NCBI GenBank assembly: GCA_023241745.1
Contig: JALQCY010000003.1
Coordinates: 581,426-645,425 of the forward strand
DNA from: Isoptericola peretonis
GTDB lineage: Bacteria > Actinomycetota > Actinomycetes > Actinomycetales > Cellulomonadaceae
Reading direction: 5' to 3'
Length of the DNA: 64,000 bases
Of the stretch, positions 42,905 through 51,046 are shown piece after piece. The first letter of the stretch is position 1, and every line of letters begins with the position of its first letter. The position numbers and the translations under genes were made by a program. The notes under the pieces are model-generated. The model saw only the letters and a list, made by a program, of their open reading frames with translations. It ran no database searches and was not told the origin of the DNA.

Positions 42905-44065
42905 TCAGTCGCCGGGCGGGCGCCAGCTCATGATCGGCCGGAGGGCGCGGGAGCCGAGGGCTTCGGTCCACCGACCTACGGCGCGCATCCCGGCGTCGCG
43001 GACGGCGACGGCGGCCGCCGATGTCCACAGGGTGGGGACGGCGACCCGCGCGGACAGCCGCATGACGTTCTCGACCCGTGGCCGACGCTCGGCCGACCAG
43101 CGTTGCAGCGCCGCGGCCACGTCGTCGCCCGGGCGCACCCGCGCGCCGAGCACGGCGGCGTCCTCGAGGGCCTGGCAGCCGCCCTGGCCCAGGTTCGGGA
43201 GCATCGCGTGGGCGGCGTCGCCGACGAGCGCGACCCGTCCCACCGCGAGGGACGTCGGTGGCGCGGGCAGGTGCCGGAGCTCGTGGCGCAGCGCGGAGCC
43301 GTCGTCGACCGACGCCAGCAGGGCGGGAACCGGCTCGTGCCAGCCGGCGAGCCGGGCGCGGAGCTCGTCCAGGTCGCGGGGGACCCCGACGGCGTCGGCG
43401 ACCGAGACGTACACGTAGACCTGCCCGTCGGCCAGCGGCATGACGCCCGCGACGATCCCCCGTCCCCAGATCTCGGCGCCGACGACGCCCGGCAGGGGCG
43501 GGGTGACGAACCGCCACGCCGTCGACCCGCCCGGTACCGGGCCCGGCGCGCTCGGCATCCACCGGGCCCGCGTGTCCGAGCCGATGCCGTCCGCCGCGAC
43601 CACGAGGTCTGCGTCCACGTCGCCGTCCGGCAGGCTCACGACGGCCGGCCGGGACGTCGTGCCCGGGTCCGTGACCGAGGCCGTCGCCCCCAGCCGCAAC
43701 GACCCCGCGGGCAGCGCGTCCGCGAGCAGCCCCACCAGCTGAGCGCGGTGCAGCATGAGGGTGCGGTCCCCGAACACCGACGCCGCGCCCTCCGCCCGGC
43801 CGCGGACGAGCCACCGCCCGTCCGGGAGGCGCAGGCCGAACTCACCCTGCAGCGCGGCCAGGTCACGGGTCGCGTCGCCGACGCCCAGCGCGTCGAGCGA
43901 CCGCACCGCGTTCGGCGCGACGACGATCCCCGCGCCCACCGGGTCCAGCGACGTCGCGCGTTCGACCACCGTGACGTCCCAGCCCCCGCGTGCCAGCGCC
44001 ACGCCCGACGCCAGGCCGCCCACCCCTCCGCCGATCACGACGGCGGCGGGTGCTGTCCCGGGCAT
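42905..44065 (-). CDS. FAD-dependent aromatic monooxygenase
   Basis: 386 aa. Class A flavin hydroxylase (UbiH/salicylate hydroxylase-like): GxGxxG FAD motif VVIGGGVGGLASGVALARGG at residues 9-28, DG motif LVVAADGIGSDTRARW, and GD motif GRVALVGDAAHAMLPNLGQG. Adds one oxygen to an aromatic substrate using NAD(P)H and O2. The ATG lies 4 bp after the ABM gene stop, so the two form an operon. The exact substrate is unknown. Confidence 0.88.
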   Translation of the reverse strand: MPGTAPAAVVIGGGVGGLASGVALARGGWDVTVVERATSLDPVGAGIVVAPNAVRSLDALGVGDATRDLAALQGEFGLRLPDGRWLVRGRAEGAASVFGDRTLMLHRAQLVGLLADALPAGSLRLGATASVTDPGTTSRPAVVSLPDGDVDADLVVAADGIGSDTRARWMPSAPGPVPGGSTAWRFVTPPLPGVVGAEIWGRGIVAGVMPLADGQVYVYVSVADAVGVPRDLDELRARLAGWHEPVPALLASVDDGSALRHELRHLPAPPTSLAVGRVALVGDAAHAMLPNLGQGGCQALEDAAVLGARVRPGDDVAAALQRWSAERRPRVENVMRLSARVAVPTLWTSAAAVAVRDAGMRAVGRWTEALGSRALRPIMSWRPPGD

Positions 44066-44069
44066 CGCG

Positions 44070-44372
44070 TCAGTCCCGCAGCGGCGAGCCGACGACGGCG
44101 AAGTCGAACCCGCCGAACTCGCCCGACAGCAGTGGTCGCGCCGCCGCGATCGACGCCTGCACGCTCGGCAGCTGCAACGACGCCCGGTGCGCCTCCGCCG
44201 ACGTCCACAGCTCGGCGACGAACACCGTGTCCGGGCGGTCGTCGGCGACGCCGACCTCGTAGAGCAGGCAGCCCGCGTCCGAGAGTTCCGTGCTGCGCTG
44301 CGTGAGGTGGGCGACGAGCTCGTCGCGCTTCCCGGAGGCGGCACCCAGCGTGCCGACGTTGGCGTAGGTCAT
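44070..44372 (-). CDS. Antibiotic biosynthesis monooxygenase (ABM) domain protein
   Basis: 100 aa. Dimeric alpha-beta barrel: MTYANVGTLGAASGKRDELV, GCLLYEVGVADDRPDTVFVAELW and the conserved HRASLQLPSVQ segment match YgiN/ABM proteins, which are cofactor-free quinol monooxygenases or similar. Leads a two-gene operon with the flavin monooxygenase, so it may act on the same aromatic or quinone compound. Confidence 0.85.
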   Translation of the reverse strand: MTYANVGTLGAASGKRDELVAHLTQRSTELSDAGCLLYEVGVADDRPDTVFVAELWTSAEAHRASLQLPSVQASIAAARPLLSGEFGGFDFAVVGSPLRD

Positions 44373-44471
44373 GGCTCGTGACAGTAGTCCGGCCGCCGAC
44401 ACCGCGCCGCCGCACGACGACGACACCTCGCCTCCCGGAATCGTGCTCCGGTCCGTGGTGTTCGCCGAGAC

Positions 44472-45629
44472 GTGACGACGTTCGAGGCGATGCCGGGGGA
44501 GGCGGACGTCGTCGTGATCGGCGCTGGTCAGGCGGGCCTGTCCGCCGCGTACCACCTGCGACGGCGCGGGTTCGTGCCCGCGGGCGGCGCGCCGACCGGC
44601 GAGCGCACGTACGTCGTCCTCGATGCCGAGGAGGGGCCCGGGGGAGCATGGCGGCACCGGTGGCGGTCGCTGCGGATGAGCACCGTGAACGGCATCCACG
44701 ACCTGCCCGGCATCGAGCAGCCCGACGTGGAGCCCGAGGCGGCGAGCGCCGACGTGCTGCCCGCCTACTTCGGCGACTACGAGCGCGAGCTCGGGCTGGC
44801 CGTCGCCCGGCCGGTGCGGGTGCGCCGCGTCGAGCGGGCCGACGACGGCGACCTGCTCGTGCGCTGGGAGGGCGGCGACCGGTCCGGCACCGTCGCCGCC
44901 CGGGCGATCGTCAACGCGACGGGCACGTGGTCCAAGCCGTTCTGGCCCGCCTACCCGGGGCAGGAGACGTTCCGCGGCCGACAGCTGCACACCGCCGACT
45001 ACGTGCGGGCGGAGGACTTCGCCGGCCGGCGCGTCGCCGTCGTCGGTGGCGGGATCTCCGCCGTGCAGCTGCTGGAGGAGGTCTCCCACGTGGCGCAGAC
45101 CTTCTGGTTCACGCGACGAGAGCCCGTGTGGCGCGACTCCTTCGACTCCCAGGACGGCGCGGACGCCGTCGCGATGGTCGCCGACCGGGTGAGCCGGGGC
45201 CTGCCGCCGCAGAGCATCGTGTCCGTCACCGGCCTGATCCGCACGCCCTCCTTGCGCACCGCCGAGGCGCGCGGCGTGCTCGACCGGCGGCCGATGTTCA
45301 CCCGCATCGAGCCCGACGGCGTCGTCACGCCCGACGGCGCGCTGGTGCCGGTCGACGTCATCCTCTGGAACACCGGCTTCCGCGCCGCGCTCGACCACCT
45401 GCGGCCGCTGCACCTGCGAGGCAGCGGAGGCGGCATCCGCATGGACGGCACCCAGGTAGAGGGCGAACCGCGCGTGCACCTCATCGGCTACGGGCCGTCC
45501 GCCTCCACCGTCGGCGCCAACCGCGCCGGGCGGGACGCGGTCAACCGGATCGTGCGCTACCTCGACTCCCTGTCGTGGGGGCCCGCGCGTACGGTCGACG
45601 TATCGATCGACGAGGAGGCGACGACATGA
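44472..45629 (+). CDS. Flavin-containing monooxygenase-like oxidoreductase
   Basis: 385 aa. FAD motif VVVIGAGQAGLSAAYHLRRRG at residues 13-33, NADPH motif VAVVGGGISAVQLLEEV near 197, and ATGTW in the FMO-like position (VNATGTWSKPFWP). This matches the CzcO/trimethylamine monooxygenase-like group acting on soft nucleophiles or ketones. A GTG start was taken; ATG six codons on is also possible. Overlaps the next gene by 4 bp. Divergent from the ABM-monooxygenase pair. Confidence 0.85.
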   Translation: MTTFEAMPGEADVVVIGAGQAGLSAAYHLRRRGFVPAGGAPTGERTYVVLDAEEGPGGAWRHRWRSLRMSTVNGIHDLPGIEQPDVEPEAASADVLPAYFGDYERELGLAVARPVRVRRVERADDGDLLVRWEGGDRSGTVAARAIVNATGTWSKPFWPAYPGQETFRGRQLHTADYVRAEDFAGRRVAVVGGGISAVQLLEEVSHVAQTFWFTRREPVWRDSFDSQDGADAVAMVADRVSRGLPPQSIVSVTGLIRTPSLRTAEARGVLDRRPMFTRIEPDGVVTPDGALVPVDVILWNTGFRAALDHLRPLHLRGSGGGIRMDGTQVEGEPRVHLIGYGPSASTVGANRAGRDAVNRIVRYLDSLSWGPARTVDVSIDEEATT

Positions 45630-46009
45630 CGACCGACCGCGCGGACGCGCCGAGCGCCGTGGCCGCGGAGTTCTTCGACCGGTACCGGCAGGCGCTGCTG
45701 GACCGCGACGAGGCGGCGGTGGCCGACCTGTACGCGGTGCCCGCGCTGATCCTGTTCCCGGGGCAGTCGCTGCCGGTGACGGGCAGGGCGCAGACGGAGC
45801 AGTTCTTCGGGGCGTCGTGGGCGCAGTACGAGGGCGTCACGGGCATGACGTCGGACCTGCGGGTCGTGGCCGCTACCGCGCACAGCGTGTGGGCCGACGT
45901 GACGTGGCACCACGAGGGGGCGGACGACGGCACGGAGCGGTTCGTGTACCAGCTCGTGCGCATGGACGAGGGGTGGCGCATCGCGGTGCTCACGCCGATG
46001 GACGCGTGA
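45626..46009 (+). CDS. NTF2/SnoaL-like small protein
   Basis: 127 aa. A cone-shaped NTF2-like fold is suggested by AAEFFDRYRQALLDRDEAAVADLYAVPALILFPG, the strand HSVWADVTWHHEG and the end GWRIAVLTPMD. Such proteins are small hydrolases, isomerases or ligand binders, often in oxidative pathways. Its ATG overlaps the FMO-like gene stop, so the two are co-translated. Confidence 0.8.
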   Translation: MTTDRADAPSAVAAEFFDRYRQALLDRDEAAVADLYAVPALILFPGQSLPVTGRAQTEQFFGASWAQYEGVTGMTSDLRVVAATAHSVWADVTWHHEGADDGTERFVYQLVRMDEGWRIAVLTPMDA

Positions 46010-46032
46010 GCGGATGAGCGGATACTGACGGG

Positions 46033-46938
46033 ATGACGACGGCGACGAACCCGCTGGAGCGGCTACGGCTGAGCATCGGCGAGATGCTGTTCGAGAAGGT
46101 CGCCGGCCCGGAGGCCGACGCGGCCCGCGACCGGATCCACCTGACGCCCGGGCCGCGCTGGTTCCCGCCGGCCAGCCCGATCGGGCGCGTGCACGCGGAC
46201 GCGTCGATGTTCGTGGGCGGTCTGCGGGCCCTGCTGCTGCAGTCGTTGCACCCGCTGGCGATGGCGGGCGTGGCGGGGCACTCCGGCTACCGCGGAGACC
46301 CGTGGGGCCGGCTCGAGCGGACGGCGACGTTCCTCGCGACGACGACGTTCGGCACGGCCGACGACGCGCAGGCGATGGTCGACCGGGTCCGCGCCGTCCA
46401 CGAGCGGGTCCGGGGCAAGACGCCCGACGGCCGGCCGTACCGGGCGGGCGACCCGCACCTGCTGACCTGGGTCCACGCGGCCGAGGCGGACTCGTTCCTC
46501 GCGGCGCACCAACGGTTCGGGGAGCGGCCGCTGACCGCCGAGGAGGCCGACGAGTACGTGGCGCAGGCCGCGCGTGTGGCGCGGGCGCTGGGCGCCGTCG
46601 TCGTGCCGGAGACGGTGGCCGAGCTGCGCGCGACGATCGACGCGTACCGCCCGGAGCTGGAGGCGTCGACCGCGGCCCTCGACACCGCGGGCTTCCTCCT
46701 GCGCGAGCCGCCGCTGCCGCGGGCGGCCCGACCGCCGTACGCGCTGCTCGTGGCCGGCGCGGTGTCGACGCTCCCGGTGTGGGCGCGGGACGCGCTCGAC
46801 GTCGACACCCGGTTCCGCCGCCTCCTCGGCGGACCGGCCGGTGCGCTCGCCACCCGCGCCGTGCGCTGGGGGATGGGCACCTCCGAGCGCACCCGCGCCT
46901 ATCCGCGAGCGGGCGACCCGGAGACGTCGCCGCGCTGA
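46033..46938 (+). CDS. MpaB/latex-clearing-like oxygenase (DUF2236)
   Basis: 301 aa. Family signature: IGRVHADASMFVGGLRALLL, QSLHPLAMAGVAGHSGYRGDPWGRL with the heme-linked His candidates, and HLLTWVHAAEADSFLAAHQRFG. MpaB-type proteins bind b-type heme and cleave isoprenoid or rubber chains, but most actinobacterial DUF2236 members are uncharacterised. GATACT ends 6 nt before the ATG, so the gene probably has its own leaderless promoter although it follows the FMO pair by 23 bp. Confidence 0.85.
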   Translation: MTTATNPLERLRLSIGEMLFEKVAGPEADAARDRIHLTPGPRWFPPASPIGRVHADASMFVGGLRALLLQSLHPLAMAGVAGHSGYRGDPWGRLERTATFLATTTFGTADDAQAMVDRVRAVHERVRGKTPDGRPYRAGDPHLLTWVHAAEADSFLAAHQRFGERPLTAEEADEYVAQAARVARALGAVVVPETVAELRATIDAYRPELEASTAALDTAGFLLREPPLPRAARPPYALLVAGAVSTLPVWARDALDVDTRFRRLLGGPAGALATRAVRWGMGTSERTRAYPRAGDPETSPR

Positions 46939-47032
46939 CGACCGCGTGACCCGCGGACGCCCCGGTGCCGGCCGGACGTCGTGCCCGCGGCCCTGGTCCT
47001 CGCACGTGCCGGTCGGTAGGGTGGGCCGCGCA

Positions 47033-47046
47033 TCGAAGCGCTTCGA
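47033..47046. promoter_or_regulatory. LacI-type operator upstream of the beta-galactosidase gene
   Basis: TCGAAGCGCTTCGA is a perfect 14-bp palindrome with a central GC step, flanked by A/C. It lies 23 bp before the GH42 start and fits the size and symmetry of LacI/GalR-family sites. No LacI gene adjoins it. Confidence 0.6.
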
Positions 47047-47068
47047 CGATCCACGGGGGTATCGCGGC

Positions 47069-49138
47069 ATGACAGCTGGTCTCGCACGGCTCACCGACGA
47101 GCTGGGCCTCCTGTACGGCGGGGACTACAACCCCGAGCAGTGGGACGCCGCCGTCTGGCGCGAGGACGTCGCCCTCATGCGCGAGGCGGGGGTCAACTTC
47201 GTCACGGTGGGCGTGTTCAGCTGGTCCCGCCTGGAGCCGCGGCCGGGGGAGCACCGCTTCGAGTGGCTGGACGAGGTGCTCGGCCTGCTGCACGACGCCG
47301 GCATCGCCGTCGACCTCGCGACCCCCGTCGCCTCCCCGCCGCCGTGGCTGGGGCACCGGCACCCCGAGTCGTTGCCCACGACGGCGGACGGCACGGTGCT
47401 CAGCTACGGCTCGCGCAACCAGTTCTGCCCGTCCTCCGACGCCTACCGTGCCGCCGCGGCGGACATCGCCGAGCGCCTCGCCGCCCGGTACGCCGGGCAC
47501 CCCGCCGTGCGGATGTGGCACGCCGGCAACGAGTACGGGCAGTTCTGCTGGTGCGACCGCTGCGCCGAGCGCTTCCGCGACTGGCTGCGCGACCGGTACG
47601 GCACCCTCGAGACCCTCAACGCCGCCTGGGCCACCGCCGTCTGGTCGCAGGGGTACGGCGACTGGGCCGAGATCCTGCCGCCGCGCGCGGCGCCGTACCA
47701 CCGCAACCCGTCGCAGGAGCTCGACTTCCGCCGCTTCGGCTCCGATCTCCTGCTCGACCTGTACCGGGAGCAGAAGGCGGTCATCCGGCGGCACGACCCG
47801 GACCGCCCCGTCACGACCAACCTCATGGGGTTCTTCGGCGGCGTGGACCCCCACACGTGGCGCGCCGACCTCGACGTCGTCGCCGACGACGCCTACCCCG
47901 ACCCCGCGTCGCCCGACGCCGCCGCGGACGCGGCGCTCGTCAATCACCTGGCCCGCAGCCTGGCCGGTGGCCCCTGGCTGCGCATGGAGCAGGCGGCGAG
48001 CGCGGTGAGCTGGCGGGAGCACAACCTCACCAAGTCGCCCGCGCGCCTCCGGACCGAGGTGCTGCAGGCCCTGGCCCACGGCTGCGACGGCGCGCTGTTC
48101 TTCCAGTGGAGGCAGGCGCGCTCCGGCCCCGAGCGGTTCCACTCCGCGATGCTGCCGGTGGCGGGAGCCGACACCGCGGTGCACGACGGCGTCCGTCGTC
48201 TGGGCGCCGAGCTGGGCGCCCTGCGTGCCCTCGCCGGGCGGCCCGTGCACCGCCGCGTCGCGCTGCTGTGGGACTGGCCGTCGTGGTGGGCGGCGACCCA
48301 GGTCGCCCTCCCGACCGCCAGGCTCGACCCGCTCGCCACCCTCAAGGCGTGGCACCGCGTGCTGTGGCGGCTCGGGGTCGTCGTCGACGTCGTCGCGCCG
48401 GGCGACCTGGCGGACGACGGGGCGGGCGGCGCGCCGGACCGCTACGACGTCGTGCTGGCCCCCGCCCTCACGGTGCTCGAGGAGGACGCCGCCGACCGCC
48501 TCGACGCGTTCGTCGCCGGCGGCGGTCGTCTCGTGTGGGGGCCGTTCGGCGGCGTCGCGGACGGCCTGGCGCACCTGCACCTCGGCCGGTCGCCTGCGCC
48601 GCTGCGGCACGTGCTCGGCGTCTCCGCCGACGAGTGGGTGCCGCTGCCCGACGGCGGCAGCACGGTCGTCTGGTCGGGTCCGGGGCCGGGCTCGGACGGG
48701 CGCCGCGGGACGGCCACCACCCTCGGCGAGCGCACCCGGTCCGACGGCGCCGACGTGCTCGCCACCTACGACGACGGGCCGCTCGCCGGCTGCGTCGCCG
48801 TCGCCCGGCACGGGTACGGCGCCGGGCGCGCCTGGTACGTCGGCGCGGAGCTGACCTGGCCGGGCCTCGACCTGCTGCTCCGGGCGGTGCTCGACGACGC
48901 GGGCGTCCCGCACGGCGGCCAGGAGCCCGACGTCGAGACCGTGTGGCGCGGGTCCACCCTGGTCGCCATCAACCACGCCGACCGGCCCGCGACCCTCGAC
49001 CTCGCCGCGGCGCTCGCGGCCGGCCCCGCCGACGTCGGCGGCGCCGGCGAGCTCACGGACGTGCTCACCGGCGGCCGGCACGACCACGGGCCGCTGCCGC
49101 TCGCTCCGCACGACGTCGTCGTCCTCGCGGCCCGGTGA
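47069..49138 (+). CDS. bga: Beta-galactosidase, glycoside hydrolase family 42
   Basis: 689 aa, standard GH42 length. LYGGDYNPEQWDAAVWREDV opens the TIM barrel. The acid/base Glu is in MWHAGNEYG near residue 153 and the nucleophile Glu in LRMEQAASAVSW near 309. The Cys cluster FCWCDRCAERF provides the GH42 zinc site. A trimerisation domain (about 390-600) and a C-terminal beta domain follow. No signal peptide, so cytoplasmic. Hydrolyses beta-galactosides taken up by transporters not present here. The palindrome upstream suggests LacI-type control. Confidence 0.92.
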   Translation: MTAGLARLTDELGLLYGGDYNPEQWDAAVWREDVALMREAGVNFVTVGVFSWSRLEPRPGEHRFEWLDEVLGLLHDAGIAVDLATPVASPPPWLGHRHPESLPTTADGTVLSYGSRNQFCPSSDAYRAAAADIAERLAARYAGHPAVRMWHAGNEYGQFCWCDRCAERFRDWLRDRYGTLETLNAAWATAVWSQGYGDWAEILPPRAAPYHRNPSQELDFRRFGSDLLLDLYREQKAVIRRHDPDRPVTTNLMGFFGGVDPHTWRADLDVVADDAYPDPASPDAAADAALVNHLARSLAGGPWLRMEQAASAVSWREHNLTKSPARLRTEVLQALAHGCDGALFFQWRQARSGPERFHSAMLPVAGADTAVHDGVRRLGAELGALRALAGRPVHRRVALLWDWPSWWAATQVALPTARLDPLATLKAWHRVLWRLGVVVDVVAPGDLADDGAGGAPDRYDVVLAPALTVLEEDAADRLDAFVAGGGRLVWGPFGGVADGLAHLHLGRSPAPLRHVLGVSADEWVPLPDGGSTVVWSGPGPGSDGRRGTATTLGERTRSDGADVLATYDDGPLAGCVAVARHGYGAGRAWYVGAELTWPGLDLLLRAVLDDAGVPHGGQEPDVETVWRGSTLVAINHADRPATLDLAAALAAGPADVGGAGELTDVLTGGRHDHGPLPLAPHDVVVLAAR

Positions 49139-49188
49139 GGACGGAGGCGAGGTCCATGATGGGTTCATCCGAGAAGATGTCACGCCCC

Positions 49189-49217
49189 GGAAACTCTGTT
49201 TGACCCCGCGGAAACTC
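49189..49217. repeat. Direct repeat CGGAAACTC upstream of the purine permease gene
   Basis: GGAAACTC occurs at 49189 and 49210, 21 bp apart, flanking a TTGACC hexamer (49200-49205). A TACCGT box follows at 49226-49231. The repeats may be activator or repressor half-sites for the permease promoter. Confidence 0.4.
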
Positions 49218-49276
49218 GGCGTCCCTACCGTCGTCCTCACGCGCCGACCAGGCGCACGGTGACGAAGGGACGGCGA

Positions 49277-50653
49277 ATGTCCGGTACGACCGCAACCACG
49301 ACCGGGGTGCACCCGGTCGACCAGGTGCCGCGGCTCGCGCGGCTCTTCCCGCTGGGCCTCCAGCACGTGCTCGCCATGTACGCGGGGGCGGTGGCCGTGC
49401 CCCTCATCGTGGGCGGCGCGCTCGGCTACTCCGCCCGGGACCTGGCGTTCCTCATCAGCGCCGACCTGTTCGTGGCGGGCATCGCGTCGATCATCCAGTC
49501 GCTGGGATTCTGGCGGTTCGGGGTGCGGCTGCCCCTGCTGCAGGGCGTGACGTTCGCCGCCGTCGGCCCCATGATCACCATCGGCACGACGTACGACATC
49601 ACCGCCGTCTTCGGCGCCACCATCGCGTGCGGGGTGTTCATGATCCTCGTCGCGCCGTTCTTCTCTGCCCTGCTGCGGTTCTTCCCGCCCCTGGTGACCG
49701 GCACCGTCATCCTCATCATCGGCGTCTCCCTCATGGACGTCGCCGCCGGCTGGATCACGAACAACGGCGAGTCGGCCGCGCCGACCGACCTGGCGCTCGC
49801 CGCCGGGACGCTGCTGTTCGTCGTGCTGGTCGAGCGGTTCGCGCCGCCCGCGCTGGCCCGCCTGTCGGTGCTGCTGGGCCTGGCCCTCGGCACGCTGGTC
49901 GCGCTGCCGATGGGCAAGGTCGACTGGTCGGGCGTGGGCGAGGCGGGCTGGTTCGCGGTCGTGACGCCGTTCCACTTCGGTCTCCCGACGTTCCCGGTCG
50001 CGGCCGTCGTGTCGATGCTCGTCGTGGGCCTGGTGATCATGACGGAGACGACGGGCGACATGATCGCCGTCGGCGAGATCACCGGCCGGCCGGTGACGAA
50101 GCAGCGCCTCGGCGACGGCCTGCGTGCCGACGGTCTGTCCACCGTGCTGGGCGGCGTGTTCAACACCTTCCCGTACACGGCGTTCGCGCAGAACGTGGGG
50201 CTCGTCAGCCTCACGGGCGTCGCGTCGCGGTTCGTCGCCACGATGGCGGGCGTCATCCTCGTGGTGCTCGGCCTGGTGCCCAAGGTCGGGGCGGTGGTCG
50301 AGGGCGTGCCGAGCGCCGTGCTGGGCGGCGCCGGGATCGCACTGTTCGGCATGGTCGCGGCGTCGGGCGTGCGCTCGCTCAGCAAGGTGACGTTCACCAG
50401 CAAGAACATCCTCGTGGTCGCCGTGTCCCTCGGCGTCGCGATGCTCCCGACCGTGCGCCCGGAGATCTACGCCGAGTTCCCCACCTGGTTCCAGCTGATC
50501 TTCGACTCCGGCATCAGCGCCGGGGCGATGTGCGCCATCCTGCTCAACCTGCTGCTCAACGGTGACCAGCTGCGTCGGGAGCCGGAGCCGGAGCCGTCCG
50601 AGCCGGAGCTCGAGCCGGCCGGCGCTCAGGCCCCGACGTCGCCGTCCACGTAG
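49277..50653 (+). CDS. NCS2 family purine (xanthine/urate-type) permease
   Basis: 458 aa from the ATG preceded by GAAGGGA. Nucleobase-ascorbate transporter with about 14 spans. The conserved MTETTGDMIAVGEI segment and the NAT signature AQNVGLVSLTGVASR are present. The Gln at the start of the signature is typical of xanthine or urate carriers such as XanQ, whereas uracil carriers have Glu. The C-terminal tail is Glu/Pro-rich (REPEPEPSEPELEP). The 3' end overlaps ychJ by 28 bp in convergent orientation. No purine catabolic genes adjoin it. Confidence 0.88.
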   Translation: MSGTTATTTGVHPVDQVPRLARLFPLGLQHVLAMYAGAVAVPLIVGGALGYSARDLAFLISADLFVAGIASIIQSLGFWRFGVRLPLLQGVTFAAVGPMITIGTTYDITAVFGATIACGVFMILVAPFFSALLRFFPPLVTGTVILIIGVSLMDVAAGWITNNGESAAPTDLALAAGTLLFVVLVERFAPPALARLSVLLGLALGTLVALPMGKVDWSGVGEAGWFAVVTPFHFGLPTFPVAAVVSMLVVGLVIMTETTGDMIAVGEITGRPVTKQRLGDGLRADGLSTVLGGVFNTFPYTAFAQNVGLVSLTGVASRFVATMAGVILVVLGLVPKVGAVVEGVPSAVLGGAGIALFGMVAASGVRSLSKVTFTSKNILVVAVSLGVAMLPTVRPEIYAEFPTWFQLIFDSGISAGAMCAILLNLLLNGDQLRREPEPEPSEPELEPAGAQAPTSPST

Positions 50654-51042
50654 AACCAGCGGCCGCCCTCGCGGACGAACCGGCTCACCTCGTGCAGGCG
50701 ACCACGCTCGCCCGTGGCCGCCGACCGGTACTGCGCGACGAACTCCACCTCGCCGCCGTCGTCGAACGGGCCGCCCGCGTGTGTGGCGAGCACGGCGAGC
50801 CGCCGCCACTCCTGGTCGTCGTCGAGCACGAGCGACGACGGCCGGGTGCGCGGGTGCCAGGTGGCCCACAGGTACGCGGCGTCGCCGACCGCGAACGCGC
50901 TGTAGCGCGAGCGCATCAGCGCCTCGGCGGTCGGCGCCGGCCGGTCGCCGAGGTGCAGCGGGCCGCAGCACGCGCCGTACGTGTCGCCGGAGCCGCAGGG
51001 GCAGCGGTCGGTGTCGGTTGCTCGGAGGGTCACGCCGTCCAT
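50626..51042 (-). CDS. YchJ/UPF0225 family SEC-C motif protein
   Basis: 138 aa. The N-terminal CPCGSGDTYGACCG is a SEC-C-like zinc motif (four Cys). It is followed by an NTF2-like domain with APTAEALMRSRYSAFAVGDAAYLW, diagnostic for YchJ. Function is unknown in all bacteria; metal binding is supported by the motif. The ATG at MDGVTLRATD was chosen because the Cys motif starts 14 residues later. Lies just downstream of an MFS gene on the same strand. Confidence 0.88.
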   Translation of the reverse strand: MDGVTLRATDTDRCPCGSGDTYGACCGPLHLGDRPAPTAEALMRSRYSAFAVGDAAYLWATWHPRTRPSSLVLDDDQEWRRLAVLATHAGGPFDDGGEVEFVAQYRSAATGERGRLHEVSRFVREGGRWFYVDGDVGA

Positions 51043-51046
51043 CGTC

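Noticed and set aside
45557..50971. An 1804-codon minus-strand frame across GH42 and the purine permease
   Set aside because: Antisense to several intact genes and lacking any recognisable motif; a GC-driven shadow.
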